Counted from the stretch's first letter, positions 40,751 through 50,063 are shown. The stretch: DNA of 64,000 nucleotides from SIRX01 sp965214475 (GCA_965214475.1 OZ243953.1:1674001-1738000), one strand, 5' to 3'. Notes: generated from the sequence alone by a model not told the origin. Made by a program: numbers and translations.

Positions 40751-42897
40751 AGAAACAACTGCCGGTCCTGGGTCAGCCACTGGTAGATACCCCCACCGAA
40801 ACGGACGGCTCCCCGGGAACCAGAACGATCCTGCACCTCGAGGGCATGGACTGCGCCAGTTGTGCGACGACGGTCGAGAGGAGCGTCACAGCTTTGCCGG
40901 GGATGCGACGGGCGACGGTAAACTTCGCAGCTGGCAGGCTCGACGCCGAGCACGCTACAGACCTCAGTCGGGCAGAGATCGAACACGCCGTCGAAGCGGC
41001 GGGCTACTCGATACCCGAGACCTCCTCGGAAAAGACAAATTTCTGGCTAACGAAGCGCACCCTCTCGGTGCTGGCCGCGGCCTTGCTGTTCGTCCTCGGT
41101 TTCGCACTCGGCCTCGCGGGAGTACCCGAAGAACTGCGGGTGGCGGTCTTCCTCGCCGCGATACTGGCGGGTGGGGGCCAGATTTTCCGGGCGGCGCTCG
41201 TTGGCATAAAGGCGCGGCATCTGGACATGAACGTCCTGATGAGTGCCGCCGTGGTCGGGGCTGTGGGGATCGGCGAATGGGCCGAGGCTGCCCTGGTCGT
41301 GGTGCTCTTCGCCACAGGAAACGCCCTCCAGTCTTACGCGACCGACCGGACACGCGGCGCCGTACGGGCGCTAGCTCGCATCACTCCCGACGAGGTCCTT
41401 GTTCGCAGGGACGGCTCGCAGTTTGTCGTGCCGGTGAGAGAAGTTGGAATTGGGGAGATCGTAGTGGTGCGTCCCGGCGAGCGGTTAGCCGTGGATGGTG
41501 AGGTGGTAGAGGGTTCCTCGACGGTGAACGAAGCCCCGATCACCGGCGAAAACGCACCCGTGGAGAAGGAATGGGGCGACGAAGTCTACTCTGGCAGCCT
41601 CAACGGCGCGGGCGGGTTGCTCGTCCAGACGACCAGAGAGGCAGAAAACTCGACGCTACAGAAGATCTCACGCCTCGTAGAACAGGCGCAGGCCGTGAAG
41701 GCTCCTGCCGAGCAGTTTGTGGACCGCTTTTCCCGAATTTACACGCCGGTCGTGGTGATCGCGGCGGCCGGGCTCGCCGTCGTACCCCCTGCGTTCGGCG
41801 CTTCCTTCGGAGAGTGGTTCTACCGGGCGCTGGCCTTGCTAATTGTCGCTTGTCCCTGCGCGTTGGTGATCTCCACTCCGGTAACGGTGGTGTCGGGAAT
41901 CGGGGCGGCCTCCCGTCGCGGCATCCTCCTCAAGGGCGGAGCAGTTCTGGAGGCTGCGGGCAGACTCCGGGCCCTGGCCTTCGACAAGACAGGCACGCTG
42001 ACCGAAGGTCGTCCGACTCTCTCTCGCGTCGTCGCGTTAGACGGGCGGGACGCCGCCGAGGCCCTGCGGCTCGCGGCGGCACTGGAGCGGCGCTCGGAGC
42101 ACCCGCTAGCGTACGCTATCCTCTCCGCCGCAGGCGACGCTGACCTGCCGACGGTCGTGAACTTCAACTCTGTGCCCGGCAGGGGGGCCGAAGGCGAGAT
42201 CGGGGGTCACCGGTACTTGATCGGGAGCCCAAAACTCTTCACCGACGAGGACATCTCGCTCGACGACATAAAGGATGCCCTAGATCTGGTCGAGAGCGCG
42301 GGCGAGACGCCGGTGGTTCTGGGCGACGAGAATGGTCCCCTGTGCGTCCTTGGGCTGGCCGACACTCTCAGGAACGACGCCGGGGCCACCCTAGAAGCTC
42401 TCCGCTCGGCCGGCGTAAAGGAGCTCGTGATGCTCACCGGCGACGCAGAGGCTCCGGCAAAGCGGGTGGCCGATACTCTAGGCATCTCTTACCAATCTGG
42501 GCTCCTGCCGGAGCAGAAGGTCGAGGCAGTGCGGGAACTCGTTGCGAAGCACGGTTCGGCAGGCATGGTAGGCGACGGCGTAAACGACGCACCGGCGCTG
42601 GCCGCCTCTTCGGTAGGCTTCGCAATGGGAGCCGCCGGCACCGATGTGGCGCTGGAGACCGCAGACGTGGCGCTCATGCAGGACGACCTACCGCGGCTAG
42701 CGGAAGCGGTGAAGCTCTCGCGAGCAGCCGAAAACATCATTCGTCAAAACGTGGCCGTCTCGATCCTCGTAAAAGGGCTTTTCGTGTTGCTCGTTCCATT
42801 CGGATTCGTGGCCCTATGGCTCGCAGTTCTCGCTGACATGGGGACTTCCATCGCCGTCACCCTGAACGGCCTGCGGCTCTTCCGGCAGGGAAGATAA
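40747..42897 (+). CDS. cadA: Heavy-metal P1B-type ATPase (Cd/Zn/Pb export)
   Basis: Pumps divalent soft metals out of the cell using ATP. 716 residues. N-terminal HMA domain with GMDCASC (Cys36, Cys39), transmembrane pair, actuator domain (EAPITGENAPVEKEWGDEVY), CPC motif in the metal-transfer helix (Cys369-Pro-Cys371), phosphorylated Asp413 in DKTGTLT, SEHPLAYAI, and GDGVNDAPALAASSVGFAMG. The CPC helix with the CadC partner points to Cd/Zn/Pb rather than copper. Translation is coupled to cadC by the ATGA overlap. A small Cys-containing membrane protein gene follows after 65 bases. Confidence 0.95.
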   Translation: MKKQLPVLGQPLVDTPTETDGSPGTRTILHLEGMDCASCATTVERSVTALPGMRRATVNFAAGRLDAEHATDLSRAEIEHAVEAAGYSIPETSSEKTNFWLTKRTLSVLAAALLFVLGFALGLAGVPEELRVAVFLAAILAGGGQIFRAALVGIKARHLDMNVLMSAAVVGAVGIGEWAEAALVVVLFATGNALQSYATDRTRGAVRALARITPDEVLVRRDGSQFVVPVREVGIGEIVVVRPGERLAVDGEVVEGSSTVNEAPITGENAPVEKEWGDEVYSGSLNGAGGLLVQTTREAENSTLQKISRLVEQAQAVKAPAEQFVDRFSRIYTPVVVIAAAGLAVVPPAFGASFGEWFYRALALLIVACPCALVISTPVTVVSGIGAASRRGILLKGGAVLEAAGRLRALAFDKTGTLTEGRPTLSRVVALDGRDAAEALRLAAALERRSEHPLAYAILSAAGDADLPTVVNFNSVPGRGAEGEIGGHRYLIGSPKLFTDEDISLDDIKDALDLVESAGETPVVLGDENGPLCVLGLADTLRNDAGATLEALRSAGVKELVMLTGDAEAPAKRVADTLGISYQSGLLPEQKVEAVRELVAKHGSAGMVGDGVNDAPALAASSVGFAMGAAGTDVALETADVALMQDDLPRLAEAVKLSRAAENIIRQNVAVSILVKGLFVLLVPFGFVALWLAVLADMGTSIAVTLNGLRLFRQGR

Positions 42898-42962
42898 AGT
42901 CTGCCAGCAGGACAGTATCTCTTTTTGGGCATCCGGGATCCGGCGCGTTACAATGCCCTGCG

Positions 42963-43271
42963 ATGCTTCGTAGCATACATTCTCTGATTCTCGTCGCGGC
43001 CGTCGTGGCTTTGTTCGGAGCGCTTCACCCCGCTCTCGACGCGGCGGGGCTATGCGGCTCCGGCAAGTGCCCGGACATGGTGGAATCCTCGTCCGGAGGC
43101 CACACCGGCTTCTCGCTATCCTACATAGCCGTTGTAATTTCAGCCGCAGACGGCGCGATGTTTGTCCTTGCCGAGACCTCCTTGAGTAAGCGGCTGGCAA
43201 ACCACTCCAGGCCAAACGAACTGTACCTGACTCCCGACCCACCACCACCCCGGTTGCCGCTGTACGGTTGA
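42963..43271 (+). CDS. Small membrane protein with a CxxxxC motif
   Basis: 102 residues. A signal-like first helix (SLILVAAVVALFGALHPAL), an exposed GLCGSGKCPDM with two cysteines, a second helix (FSLSYIAVVISAADGAMFVL) and a Pro-rich tail. No family recognised. It has no ribosome site, but a TACAAT box (42949-42954) ends eight bases before its ATG, so it is probably leaderless. Position after cadA suggests a link to metal handling, as inference only. Confidence 0.6.
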   Translation: MLRSIHSLILVAAVVALFGALHPALDAAGLCGSGKCPDMVESSSGGHTGFSLSYIAVVISAADGAMFVLAETSLSKRLANHSRPNELYLTPDPPPPRLPLYG

Positions 43272-43328
43272 TCTTTCAAACCAAAACGCACTTCGTGAAG
43301 CAATCACTTCTGGAGAGAGGTATAAAAA

Positions 43329-43922
43329 TTGGGCAGACAAAGAGGTTCCGGTCCCCGGAGTACGAGAATTGGCAACGAACGTTCCTGGGGCCCCATAATC
43401 ATCGGGGCGGCGGTAGTGACAATAATCGCGGCGTTTATCGTCGTGCTCGTCTTGGACTTCCGCAGCGGGGCGGCGGGCGGCCCCCCGAGCGGCGTGGAAG
43501 ACATAGAAGTTGGCGAGGCGGGCCAACACACCGAGGAAGACGTGAACTACGACCAGACGCCGCCGGCCGGTGGCGAACACAATCCCACCTGGCAGAACGC
43601 CGGATATTACGATGAGCCGGTAAGAAACGAGACGGCGGTACACACCCTGGAGCATGGAGCCGTCTGGATCACCTACAGTCCAGACCTTCCGCAGGGGCAG
43701 GTAGACGAGCTACAGGAAGTGGCCAACAGCCGGGAATGTGTACTCGTAAGTCCCTATCCGGATCTTAGCTCTCCCGTAGTAGCCTCCGCCTGGGGCAAGC
43801 AGATAGAGCTCAAAAACGCTGACGATCCCGCCCTGAACCGCTTTATCGGCACCTACCTGCAAGGCGAGCAGACTCCGGAGCCGGGCGCCGCCTGCACCGG
43901 TGGCGTTGGAGAGCCGTCTTGA
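43329..43922 (+). CDS. DUF3105 membrane-anchored protein
   Basis: 197 residues. A basic N-terminus, one membrane helix (GPIIIGAAVVTIIAAFIVVL) and an exported domain of DUF3105 type: PPAGGEHNPTWQNAGYYDEP, then VHTLEHGAVWITYSPDL and VVASAWGKQIEL. The conserved His residues of GGEH and LEHG are present. TTG 43329 follows GAGAGG. Its stop overlaps the next gene. Family function unknown; it often sits next to DUF305, as here. Confidence 0.88.
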   Translation: MGRQRGSGPRSTRIGNERSWGPIIIGAAVVTIIAAFIVVLVLDFRSGAAGGPPSGVEDIEVGEAGQHTEEDVNYDQTPPAGGEHNPTWQNAGYYDEPVRNETAVHTLEHGAVWITYSPDLPQGQVDELQEVANSRECVLVSPYPDLSSPVVASAWGKQIELKNADDPALNRFIGTYLQGEQTPEPGAACTGGVGEPS

Positions 43923-44575
43923 TGGGCAAGTCGCGCGGGGCCTCTCCTCTACTCCTTCTGATCCTCGCCGGTGCTGTGGTCGTGCTCTTCGGACTCTCGG
44001 TGTGGCTGTGGCTCGCCGCCCGGGAGCCCGGCAACGACTCTGCCGAAGCGGGGTTCGCGCGGGATATGGTAGTTCACCACGCCCAGGCCGTCGAAATGTC
44101 CGAGATAATTCGTCCCAAAACCGAAAACAATCGTATAAACACCCTCGCCACAGACATCACGTTCACCCAGCAGGCCCAGATCGGCCAGATGCAGGGCTGG
44201 TTGAACCTCTGGGACCTACCGATGGCCAGGACCGAACCCGCGATGACCTGGATGGGCATGTCAACCGAAGAGAGGATGCCCGGCATGGCTTCTCAAGGGG
44301 AGATAAACCGCCTGCGTGACCTGCCGCCTGAAGAAGCCGACAAGCTCTTCCTGCGACTCATGATCCCCCACCACGAAGCCGCCATACCAATGTCGAACGC
44401 CGTGCTGGAGCGAACGAGCAACCCGGCGGTCGAAAGACTCGCAGACGCCATCGTCTCCTCCCAGGAAGCCGAGATCTCGATCATGCAAAAGATGCTCCGC
44501 GACATGGACACCAACCCTCCAGAAGATGAGGAAAACATGGATATGGAAGGCATGGACATGTCCGGCGGAGAGTAG
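43922..44575 (+). CDS. DUF305 exported metal-binding-type protein
   Basis: About 217 residues. One N-terminal membrane helix, then a ferritin-like four-helix DUF305 domain with two His-rich repeats: RDMVVHHAQAVEMSEII and LRLMIPHHEAAIPMSNAV. The tail is Met/Asp-rich (ENMDMEGMDMSGGE). HH...M pairs and the Met tail suggest copper or similar metal binding outside the membrane. ATG 43922 overlaps the TGA of the DUF3105 gene (TGATG arrangement; TTG 43919 is an alternative), so the two are coupled. Confidence 0.9.
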   Translation: MGKSRGASPLLLLILAGAVVVLFGLSVWLWLAAREPGNDSAEAGFARDMVVHHAQAVEMSEIIRPKTENNRINTLATDITFTQQAQIGQMQGWLNLWDLPMARTEPAMTWMGMSTEERMPGMASQGEINRLRDLPPEEADKLFLRLMIPHHEAAIPMSNAVLERTSNPAVERLADAIVSSQEAEISIMQKMLRDMDTNPPEDEENMDMEGMDMSGGE

Positions 44576-44620
44576 TCAGCGGCCCCGTATGCAGTGGCGG
44601 TTTCGTCTTACTTTTCACGT

Positions 44621-44632
44621 TATAATGCCCCT
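44621..44632 (+). promoter_or_regulatory. -10 box giving a leaderless pntAA transcript
   Basis: A perfect TATAAT (44621-44626) is followed by six bases and then GTG 44633. Transcription would start at or next to the GTG, leaving no room for a ribosome site. No good -35 is seen at the expected distance. Confidence 0.55.
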
Positions 44633-45931
44633 GTGAAGATCGGGGTTCCCAAAGAAAGGGTCGAAGGCGAGCAACGCGTAGCCCTCGTGCCGGAGACCGT
44701 CGGTAAGCTTACGGACGAAGGCTTCGAGGTACTCGTTCAGTCCGGCGCGGGCCGAAATTACAACCTGGACGAAGCCTACGAAGATGCTGGGGCGCGGATC
44801 GTCGCGAAAGCCGGCGAACTCTACGAAGAGGCTGGCGTAATCCTCAAGGTCCAGAAACCCACCCGGGCCGAGGTGCAGGCCATGCGAGAAGGAACGGTCC
44901 TGATCTGCTTTCTGCAAGGCCCCGCATTCCCGGAGTTGGTCTGGTGGCTGGCGAAGGCCGGCGTAACGGCCTTCTCCGTAGAAGCCATTCCGCGCATCTC
45001 GCGGGCGCAGAGCATGGACGCTCTCTCGGCGATGGGCTCCATCTCCGGCTACAAATCCGCCATTATTGGGGCGGAGTACCTTGGCAAATACTTCCCCATG
45101 ATGACCACAGCCGCCGGGACGACCAAGGCAGCGAAGGTGCTGGTACTGGGCGCCGGGGTGGCGGGCCTGCAAGCTATATCTACCGCTAGACGACTCGGGG
45201 CCGAGGTCACTGCGTTCGACATCCGGCCCGAAGTCAAAGAGCAGATAGAGTCCCTGGGCGCCACTTTCCTGGAAGAAAAACAGGAATCGCCCGCGCAAGA
45301 GGAGCACGAAGAGTACGAGCCGACCGGGCTGGCGAAATTCATGGTGGCCTTGGGCTTCAACTCGTTCGCCGAGCCGCCGAGACAGAAGAGTTCGAGGAGG
45401 GTGCAGCGGGAAAGTGCGTCGGAAGAGAGGCCGGAGGAAAATACCGGAGGGTATGCAACGGTACAGGCCGAAGAGAAACAGCAGCGGGATCGGGAGCTCA
45501 TTCGGGAGCTGCTCAAGGAGACGGACGTTGCTATAAGCACGGCGCTCATCCCCGGCAGGCGGGCTCCGATACTACTCACGCGGGAGATGGTCGAAGAGAT
45601 GCGGCCGGGGTCAGTGGTTGTGGACCTGGCGGCCGAGAACGGCGGCAACTGCGAGCTGACGGACCCAGGAGCAATAGTGGATCACCAGCAGATAAAGATC
45701 GTCGGACCCGTGAACCTCCCGAGTAGCGTCCCGATCCACGCCAGCCAACTCTACTCGCGCAACATGCTCGCCTTTCTGCGGCACCTGGCTCCGGAAGGCG
45801 AGCTAGAATTGGACTTCGAGGATGAGATCACCAATGGCGCCTGCCTGGCCTACGAGGGCGAGATCCGGAACGCGCCCACCATCGAGGCGTTGAAGGAGTT
45901 GCACGAAGAAGAGCAGGAGGGAGAGAATTGA
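44633..45931 (+). CDS. pntAA: NAD(P) transhydrogenase alpha subunit, part 1
   Basis: NAD(H)-binding subunit of the proton-translocating transhydrogenase, which makes NADPH at the expense of the proton gradient. 432 residues from GTG 44633 (KIGVPKERVEGEQRVALVPE). Rossmann motif VLVLGAGVAGLQ (residues ~169-180), SAMGSISGYKS, TALIPGRRAPILLTREMV, VDLAAENGGNCELT. An insertion of about 55 residues (216-271) interrupts the NAD domain where E. coli PntA has a short loop; it is charged but includes a hydrophobic GLAKFMVALGFNSF. The TGA overlaps the next start (TTGA). Confidence 0.93.
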   Translation: MKIGVPKERVEGEQRVALVPETVGKLTDEGFEVLVQSGAGRNYNLDEAYEDAGARIVAKAGELYEEAGVILKVQKPTRAEVQAMREGTVLICFLQGPAFPELVWWLAKAGVTAFSVEAIPRISRAQSMDALSAMGSISGYKSAIIGAEYLGKYFPMMTTAAGTTKAAKVLVLGAGVAGLQAISTARRLGAEVTAFDIRPEVKEQIESLGATFLEEKQESPAQEEHEEYEPTGLAKFMVALGFNSFAEPPRQKSSRRVQRESASEERPEENTGGYATVQAEEKQQRDRELIRELLKETDVAISTALIPGRRAPILLTREMVEEMRPGSVVVDLAAENGGNCELTDPGAIVDHQQIKIVGPVNLPSSVPIHASQLYSRNMLAFLRHLAPEGELELDFEDEITNGACLAYEGEIRNAPTIEALKELHEEEQEGEN

Positions 45932-46236
45932 CGACCAGTCTGATCGCCGAGCTGACCGTCTTTATCCTCGCCATCGTCATCGGATTCGAGTTGATCTCGC
46001 GGGTCCCGACCCTTTTGCATACACCGCTCATGAGCGCGACCAACGCCATCCACGGCATCGTGCTGGTCGGTGCGATCATCGCCGTCGGTGCCGAAGGCGG
46101 GAATGCTTTCGTCCGTATCCTCGGCCTCATCGCCGTGGTCTTCGGAACCGTAAACATCGTCGGCGGTTTCTGGGTTACGAACCGGATGCTGGACATGTTC
46201 CGGGCCGGTAGCCGACCCCGTAGAAAGAGAGACTAG
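45928..46236 (+). CDS. pntAB: NAD(P) transhydrogenase alpha subunit, part 2 (membrane)
   Basis: 102 residues, three or four helices: LTVFILAIVIGFELISRVP, THLLHTPLMSATNAIHG-type motif (here LLHTPLMSATNAIHGIVLVG), VRILGLIAVVFGTVNIVGGF and a basic end. This is the small membrane part of split PntA found in many bacteria. TTG 45928 overlaps the pntAA stop by three bases, and pntB begins three bases after its stop, so the operon is tight. Confidence 0.92.
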   Translation: MTTSLIAELTVFILAIVIGFELISRVPTLLHTPLMSATNAIHGIVLVGAIIAVGAEGGNAFVRILGLIAVVFGTVNIVGGFWVTNRMLDMFRAGSRPRRKRD

Positions 46237-46239
46237 GCC

Positions 46240-47637
46240 GTGGGCACACCGACGGCTATAGCCTACCTCATCGCGGCTTTGTTGTTCATCGCCGGTATTC
46301 GGCGGTTGCGTTCGCCGTATACGGCGCGTTCGGGCAATACAATCTCGGCCCTGGGAATGATTATCGCCGTGATCGCTACGCTCCTCAGCGCGGAGATCGT
46401 GAACTTCTGGGAGATCATGATCGCGATAGCGATTGGCGCGGTTATTGGCGCCGTATCCGCCCAGCGGGTCCAGATGACGGCTATGCCCCAGATGGTCGCC
46501 GCCTTCAACGGCGTCGGCGGCGGTGCGGCAGCGCTCGTGGCGATCATCGAATTCTACCGGATACAGGAGCTCGGCGCGGAGTCAGAGGGTGGTTTCATCA
46601 CGACCACGATACTGCTGGGCGTTCTTATTGGGAGCGTCAGTTTCGCCGGGAGCATCATAGCTTTCTCAAAGCTTCAGGATCTTTTTCTAACCGGCTCCGT
46701 GAGCTTTCCGCTACAGACAATAGTCAACGCCGCAATATTCGCCGCCGTAGTGATCCTGGGCATCAACGTTGTGGCGGGCGGTCCGGCGCCGCTGCTCTCC
46801 GTCTTTCTCATATTCGCACTCTCGCTAACTCTGGGCGTCTTGCTCGTCATCCCGATTGGCGGGGCGGATATGCCAATCGTCATCTCGCTCCTGAACGCCT
46901 TTACCGGCCTCGCGGCGGCGATGAGCGGCTTCGCGCTCGGCAACGACGTGCTGATTATCAGTGGTTCGCTCGTCGGGGCGTCCGGCACAATTCTTACCCG
47001 GCTTATGAGCAGTTCTCTCGGAAGGCCACTCGGTAAGATCATCTTCGGCGCTGTAGGAGCTTCCACCGCGAAAGGCAAGGACGACAGGGAAGAGAAACCA
47101 GTTCGCTCGGTGGGCGCCGACGACGTGGCGGCGTTGCTCAAGTACGATGCAGACAGCATCATCTTCGTACCCGGCTACGGTCTCGCCGTCGCCCAGGCCC
47201 AGAACCTCATGTCTGAACTATCGAACATTCTTGAAAGCCAGGGCAAAGACGTGAAGTTCGCCATCCACCCGGTTGCGGGCCGGATGCCGGGCCACATGAA
47301 CGTTCTCCTCGCCGAGGCCGACATCTCCTACGACCGACTCTACGACATGGAAGACATAAACGCCGAGTTCCCCGAGACGGATGCCGTAGTGGTCGTGGGC
47401 GCAAACGACGTCGTCAACCCCTCCGCCAAAGATCCCAATGTGGAAAGTCCCATAAGCGGCATGCCGGTCCTGAACGTGGAGGAGGCCCGACAGGTAGTTT
47501 TCATCAAACGCTCCCTGAGCCCCGGCTTCGCGGGCGTGGACAACCCGCTCTTCTACGACGAAGAGAGCACCATGATGCTCTTTGCTGACGCAAAGCAAGG
47601 TCTTCAGGACATTGTCTCCGGCGTAAAGAGTATGTAG
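46240..47637 (+). CDS. pntB: NAD(P) transhydrogenase beta subunit
   Basis: 465 residues. The N-terminal ~270 are membrane helices forming half of the proton path (QMTAMPQMVAAFNGVGGGAA, PVVISLLN-type motif PIVISLLNAFTGLAAAMSGF). The C-terminal NADP domain has DSIIFVPGYGLAVAQAQNLM, HPVAGRMPGHMNVLLAEA, VVVGANDVVNPSAKDP, PVLNVEEARQVVFIKRS and GFAGVDNPLF. GTG 46240. Third gene of the pnt operon, convergent with the GH65 gene 20 bases away. Confidence 0.95.
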   Translation: MGTPTAIAYLIAALLFIAGIRRLRSPYTARSGNTISALGMIIAVIATLLSAEIVNFWEIMIAIAIGAVIGAVSAQRVQMTAMPQMVAAFNGVGGGAAALVAIIEFYRIQELGAESEGGFITTTILLGVLIGSVSFAGSIIAFSKLQDLFLTGSVSFPLQTIVNAAIFAAVVILGINVVAGGPAPLLSVFLIFALSLTLGVLLVIPIGGADMPIVISLLNAFTGLAAAMSGFALGNDVLIISGSLVGASGTILTRLMSSSLGRPLGKIIFGAVGASTAKGKDDREEKPVRSVGADDVAALLKYDADSIIFVPGYGLAVAQAQNLMSELSNILESQGKDVKFAIHPVAGRMPGHMNVLLAEADISYDRLYDMEDINAEFPETDAVVVVGANDVVNPSAKDPNVESPISGMPVLNVEEARQVVFIKRSLSPGFAGVDNPLFYDEESTMMLFADAKQGLQDIVSGVKSM

Positions 47638-47657
47638 TTCTTCCTACCAGTCGGGCC

Positions 47658-50063
47658 TCAAAGTTCGAAAGTGTGACTCTGACCTCCAGTAAGTTCCTGA
47701 ATCTCGTCTCCAACGCCGACCTTCACGGTGCGTCCAAAACCGTCAGCCTGTGCGACTACGGTCAGCTTGCCTCCTTCGAGGGTTATGTCTATAGGCGTCT
47801 CGTGGAAGCGCATGGGGAGCGAGATGCCTTCTAGCTTCTCGGTTTGCTTCGGGTCGAAGTAGAGGGTGCCATCCCGGATCTCCGCTCCCAGGTAGCCGCG
47901 TTGGATCAAGTCCAGCGTCCCGGCCATTACGCCCATGTGAATACCTTCTTGGGTGGTTCCGCCCTGAACGTCCTCCACATCACTCTCCAGTGCCGTCAGG
48001 AACATCTCCCACGAGGCTTCCGGGTCGAAGTCGGCCGCAACGTCAGCGTGAACCACGAAGCTCAAGGTGGAACCGTGGGTGGTGCGGTGCTCATAGTATT
48101 CGACGTTGTTGCGCTGCGTGTCTTTTGTGTAGTCGTAACCGAGCCTGCCGAAGATCTCTTGTAGCTCTTCTTCGGAGAAGAGGAAGAAGAGCATGAGGGT
48201 ATCGGCTTGTTTGGCGAGCTTGTACTTGTCCGGGTCGTCGCCTTCGGCCCGCAGGATGCGGTCGAGGCGCTGTATTTTGCCGTATTCTTCCCAGTAGTGA
48301 TCCCAGTCTAGTTCTTCGAGGTTTTCGTAGCCTTCAAACTGGCTGAGAACGGCGTTGCCCTGTTCGTCTTCGTGGAACGGTACGAACATCTTGTCGCTCA
48401 TCTCGGACCAGGTTTCTATCTCGTCGTCGGTCAAGCCGATCCTCTCGCACAGAGAGTCGCGACTGCGGTCCGGTAACAGGTCGAGAATCTCCTGGGCTAT
48501 CTCGGAGATCCAGGCGACCATCACGTTCGTGTAGGCGTTGTTGCGGAGACCCTCTTCGTCCGATCCGGGATACTTCTCGTGGAACTCGTCCGGTCCCATA
48601 ACACCGTGGATTTCGTACCGGTCTCGCTCTTCGTTATAGTGGGCGATGCTGGACCAGAAGCGGGCGATTTCCAGCATCATCTCGGCACCGTTGTCCAGTA
48701 AAAACTCGAAGTCGTCGGTGGCGAGGTAGTAGTTCCAGACATTGTAGAAGATTGCGGCGTTTACGTGACGCTGATTGTGGGAAAGGTCCGGCTCCCATTT
48801 GCCAGAGTTCGGGTTGAGATGGACAACTTGCGTTTCCTCTTGTCCGTCGGAGCCGCTCTGCCAGGGGTACATGGCTCCTTTGTAGCCGGAAGCGTGGGCT
48901 GCGGCACGGGCCTCGTCGAGGCGGCGGTAACGGTAGAGAAGGAACTCGCGCGTGATCTCCGGCAGCCGGAAGTTCAGGAACGGGTAGATGTAGAGCTCGT
49001 CCCAGAAGATGTGTCCCCGGTAGGCTTCTCCGTTCAGGCCGCGGGCGGGGACTCCGGTGTCGAGGTCGGCGGTGTGGGGAGAACAGACTTGCAGGATGTG
49101 CGATATGTGTACGCGCAAAAGCTGCTGTACGTGTTCGTCTCCGGGAAGGTGTACGTCGCAGACGCTCCACAGTTCGTTCCAGGCACGCGTGTGCCGGTCT
49201 AGCGCCTCCTGGAAAGTGCCGAATCGGGCAACGGACTTCTCGGCGTTGGTGAGCGGCTCGTTTATGGCATTGTCGCGGGTGGTGTAGAAGGAGACCATCT
49301 TCTCCACCCGCACGGGCTCGTTCTCTTTCAACGGGAAAGAGAGTACCTGATGGGCATAGTCGTCCATCTGATAGAGGGTGCGCCCAACGTCCACCTCACC
49401 ATCCTCGCCGTAGACTCGGGTGCGGGCGGCCTGGCCTATGTAGATGCGCGACTGGCGGGTGCGGACCCTCAGTCCGATCGTATCTTGGCGCGGCGCACCG
49501 GTAGAAGAAGGGTTCAGGTGACGCCCTTCGAGGTCACTGTAACGGGCTACACCACTGTTCGAGACACGGCCGTCGAGCGCCGTGACGATCTCTACTTTGC
49601 CGGACCAGTTCTCCGGTGTGATCTTCCACTCTATCGCCCCCTGGTGCCTGTCGGCCATGCTCATGAAACGACGGGTCTCTAGCGTCGTCTCCCGGCCCTC
49701 CCGGTCACGGAATTTCAGATCCCTTATAAGAACGGCGTTGCGCAAGTCCAACTCATGCCGGTAGGAGAGTAACTCGACGTTGTTAGCGCCGACGGCTTCC
49801 TCGCCTTCGATGCGGAGCTCCAAAAGCAACCAGTTCGGTAGGTTTACCAGGTCTTCGTTCAAGACGGGAACGCCGGCCATGATGGTGGTCTCCCGGTTGT
49901 AGCCACCGTGCATGTAGGTGCCCGGGTAGTGGACGTCGTCGGCATCGGTCCACGCAAAGCTGCCCCGCGTGCAGAAGTAACCGTTGCCGGTCGAGGTCAG
50001 CGCCTCCCGCAGCCCCTCTTCTTCGGGTTCGAAGGAATCGTAAGCGAGCGTCCATTCTGTCAT
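47658..50063 (-). CDS. GH65 disaccharide phosphorylase (trehalose/maltose/kojibiose type)
   Basis: 801 residues. GH65 layout: N-terminal beta-sandwich with GNGYFCTRGSFAWTDADDVH and YMHGGYNRET, a linker, then the (alpha/alpha)6 barrel with GYRGHIFWDELYIYPF, YPWQSGSDGQEETQ and the general acid Glu493 in HGVMGPDEFHE. NAYTNVMVAW and a phosphate-site region (RTTHGSTLSF, TTQEGIHMGVMAGTLDLIQ) follow, then a C-terminal beta sheet. Phosphorolysis would release beta-glucose 1-phosphate, which fits the beta-phosphoglucomutase two genes upstream; the trehalose-phosphatase between them makes trehalose the leading substrate. ATG 50063 has AAGGAGA. Confidence 0.92.
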   Translation of the reverse strand: MTEWTLAYDSFEPEEEGLREALTSTGNGYFCTRGSFAWTDADDVHYPGTYMHGGYNRETTIMAGVPVLNEDLVNLPNWLLLELRIEGEEAVGANNVELLSYRHELDLRNAVLIRDLKFRDREGRETTLETRRFMSMADRHQGAIEWKITPENWSGKVEIVTALDGRVSNSGVARYSDLEGRHLNPSSTGAPRQDTIGLRVRTRQSRIYIGQAARTRVYGEDGEVDVGRTLYQMDDYAHQVLSFPLKENEPVRVEKMVSFYTTRDNAINEPLTNAEKSVARFGTFQEALDRHTRAWNELWSVCDVHLPGDEHVQQLLRVHISHILQVCSPHTADLDTGVPARGLNGEAYRGHIFWDELYIYPFLNFRLPEITREFLLYRYRRLDEARAAAHASGYKGAMYPWQSGSDGQEETQVVHLNPNSGKWEPDLSHNQRHVNAAIFYNVWNYYLATDDFEFLLDNGAEMMLEIARFWSSIAHYNEERDRYEIHGVMGPDEFHEKYPGSDEEGLRNNAYTNVMVAWISEIAQEILDLLPDRSRDSLCERIGLTDDEIETWSEMSDKMFVPFHEDEQGNAVLSQFEGYENLEELDWDHYWEEYGKIQRLDRILRAEGDDPDKYKLAKQADTLMLFFLFSEEELQEIFGRLGYDYTKDTQRNNVEYYEHRTTHGSTLSFVVHADVAADFDPEASWEMFLTALESDVEDVQGGTTQEGIHMGVMAGTLDLIQRGYLGAEIRDGTLYFDPKQTEKLEGISLPMRFHETPIDITLEGGKLTVVAQADGFGRTVKVGVGDEIQELTGGQSHTFEL

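Noticed and set aside
42898..42962. Possible terminator after cadA (CTGCCAGCAGG)
   Set aside because: The stem is very short and there is no T run; it could be chance.
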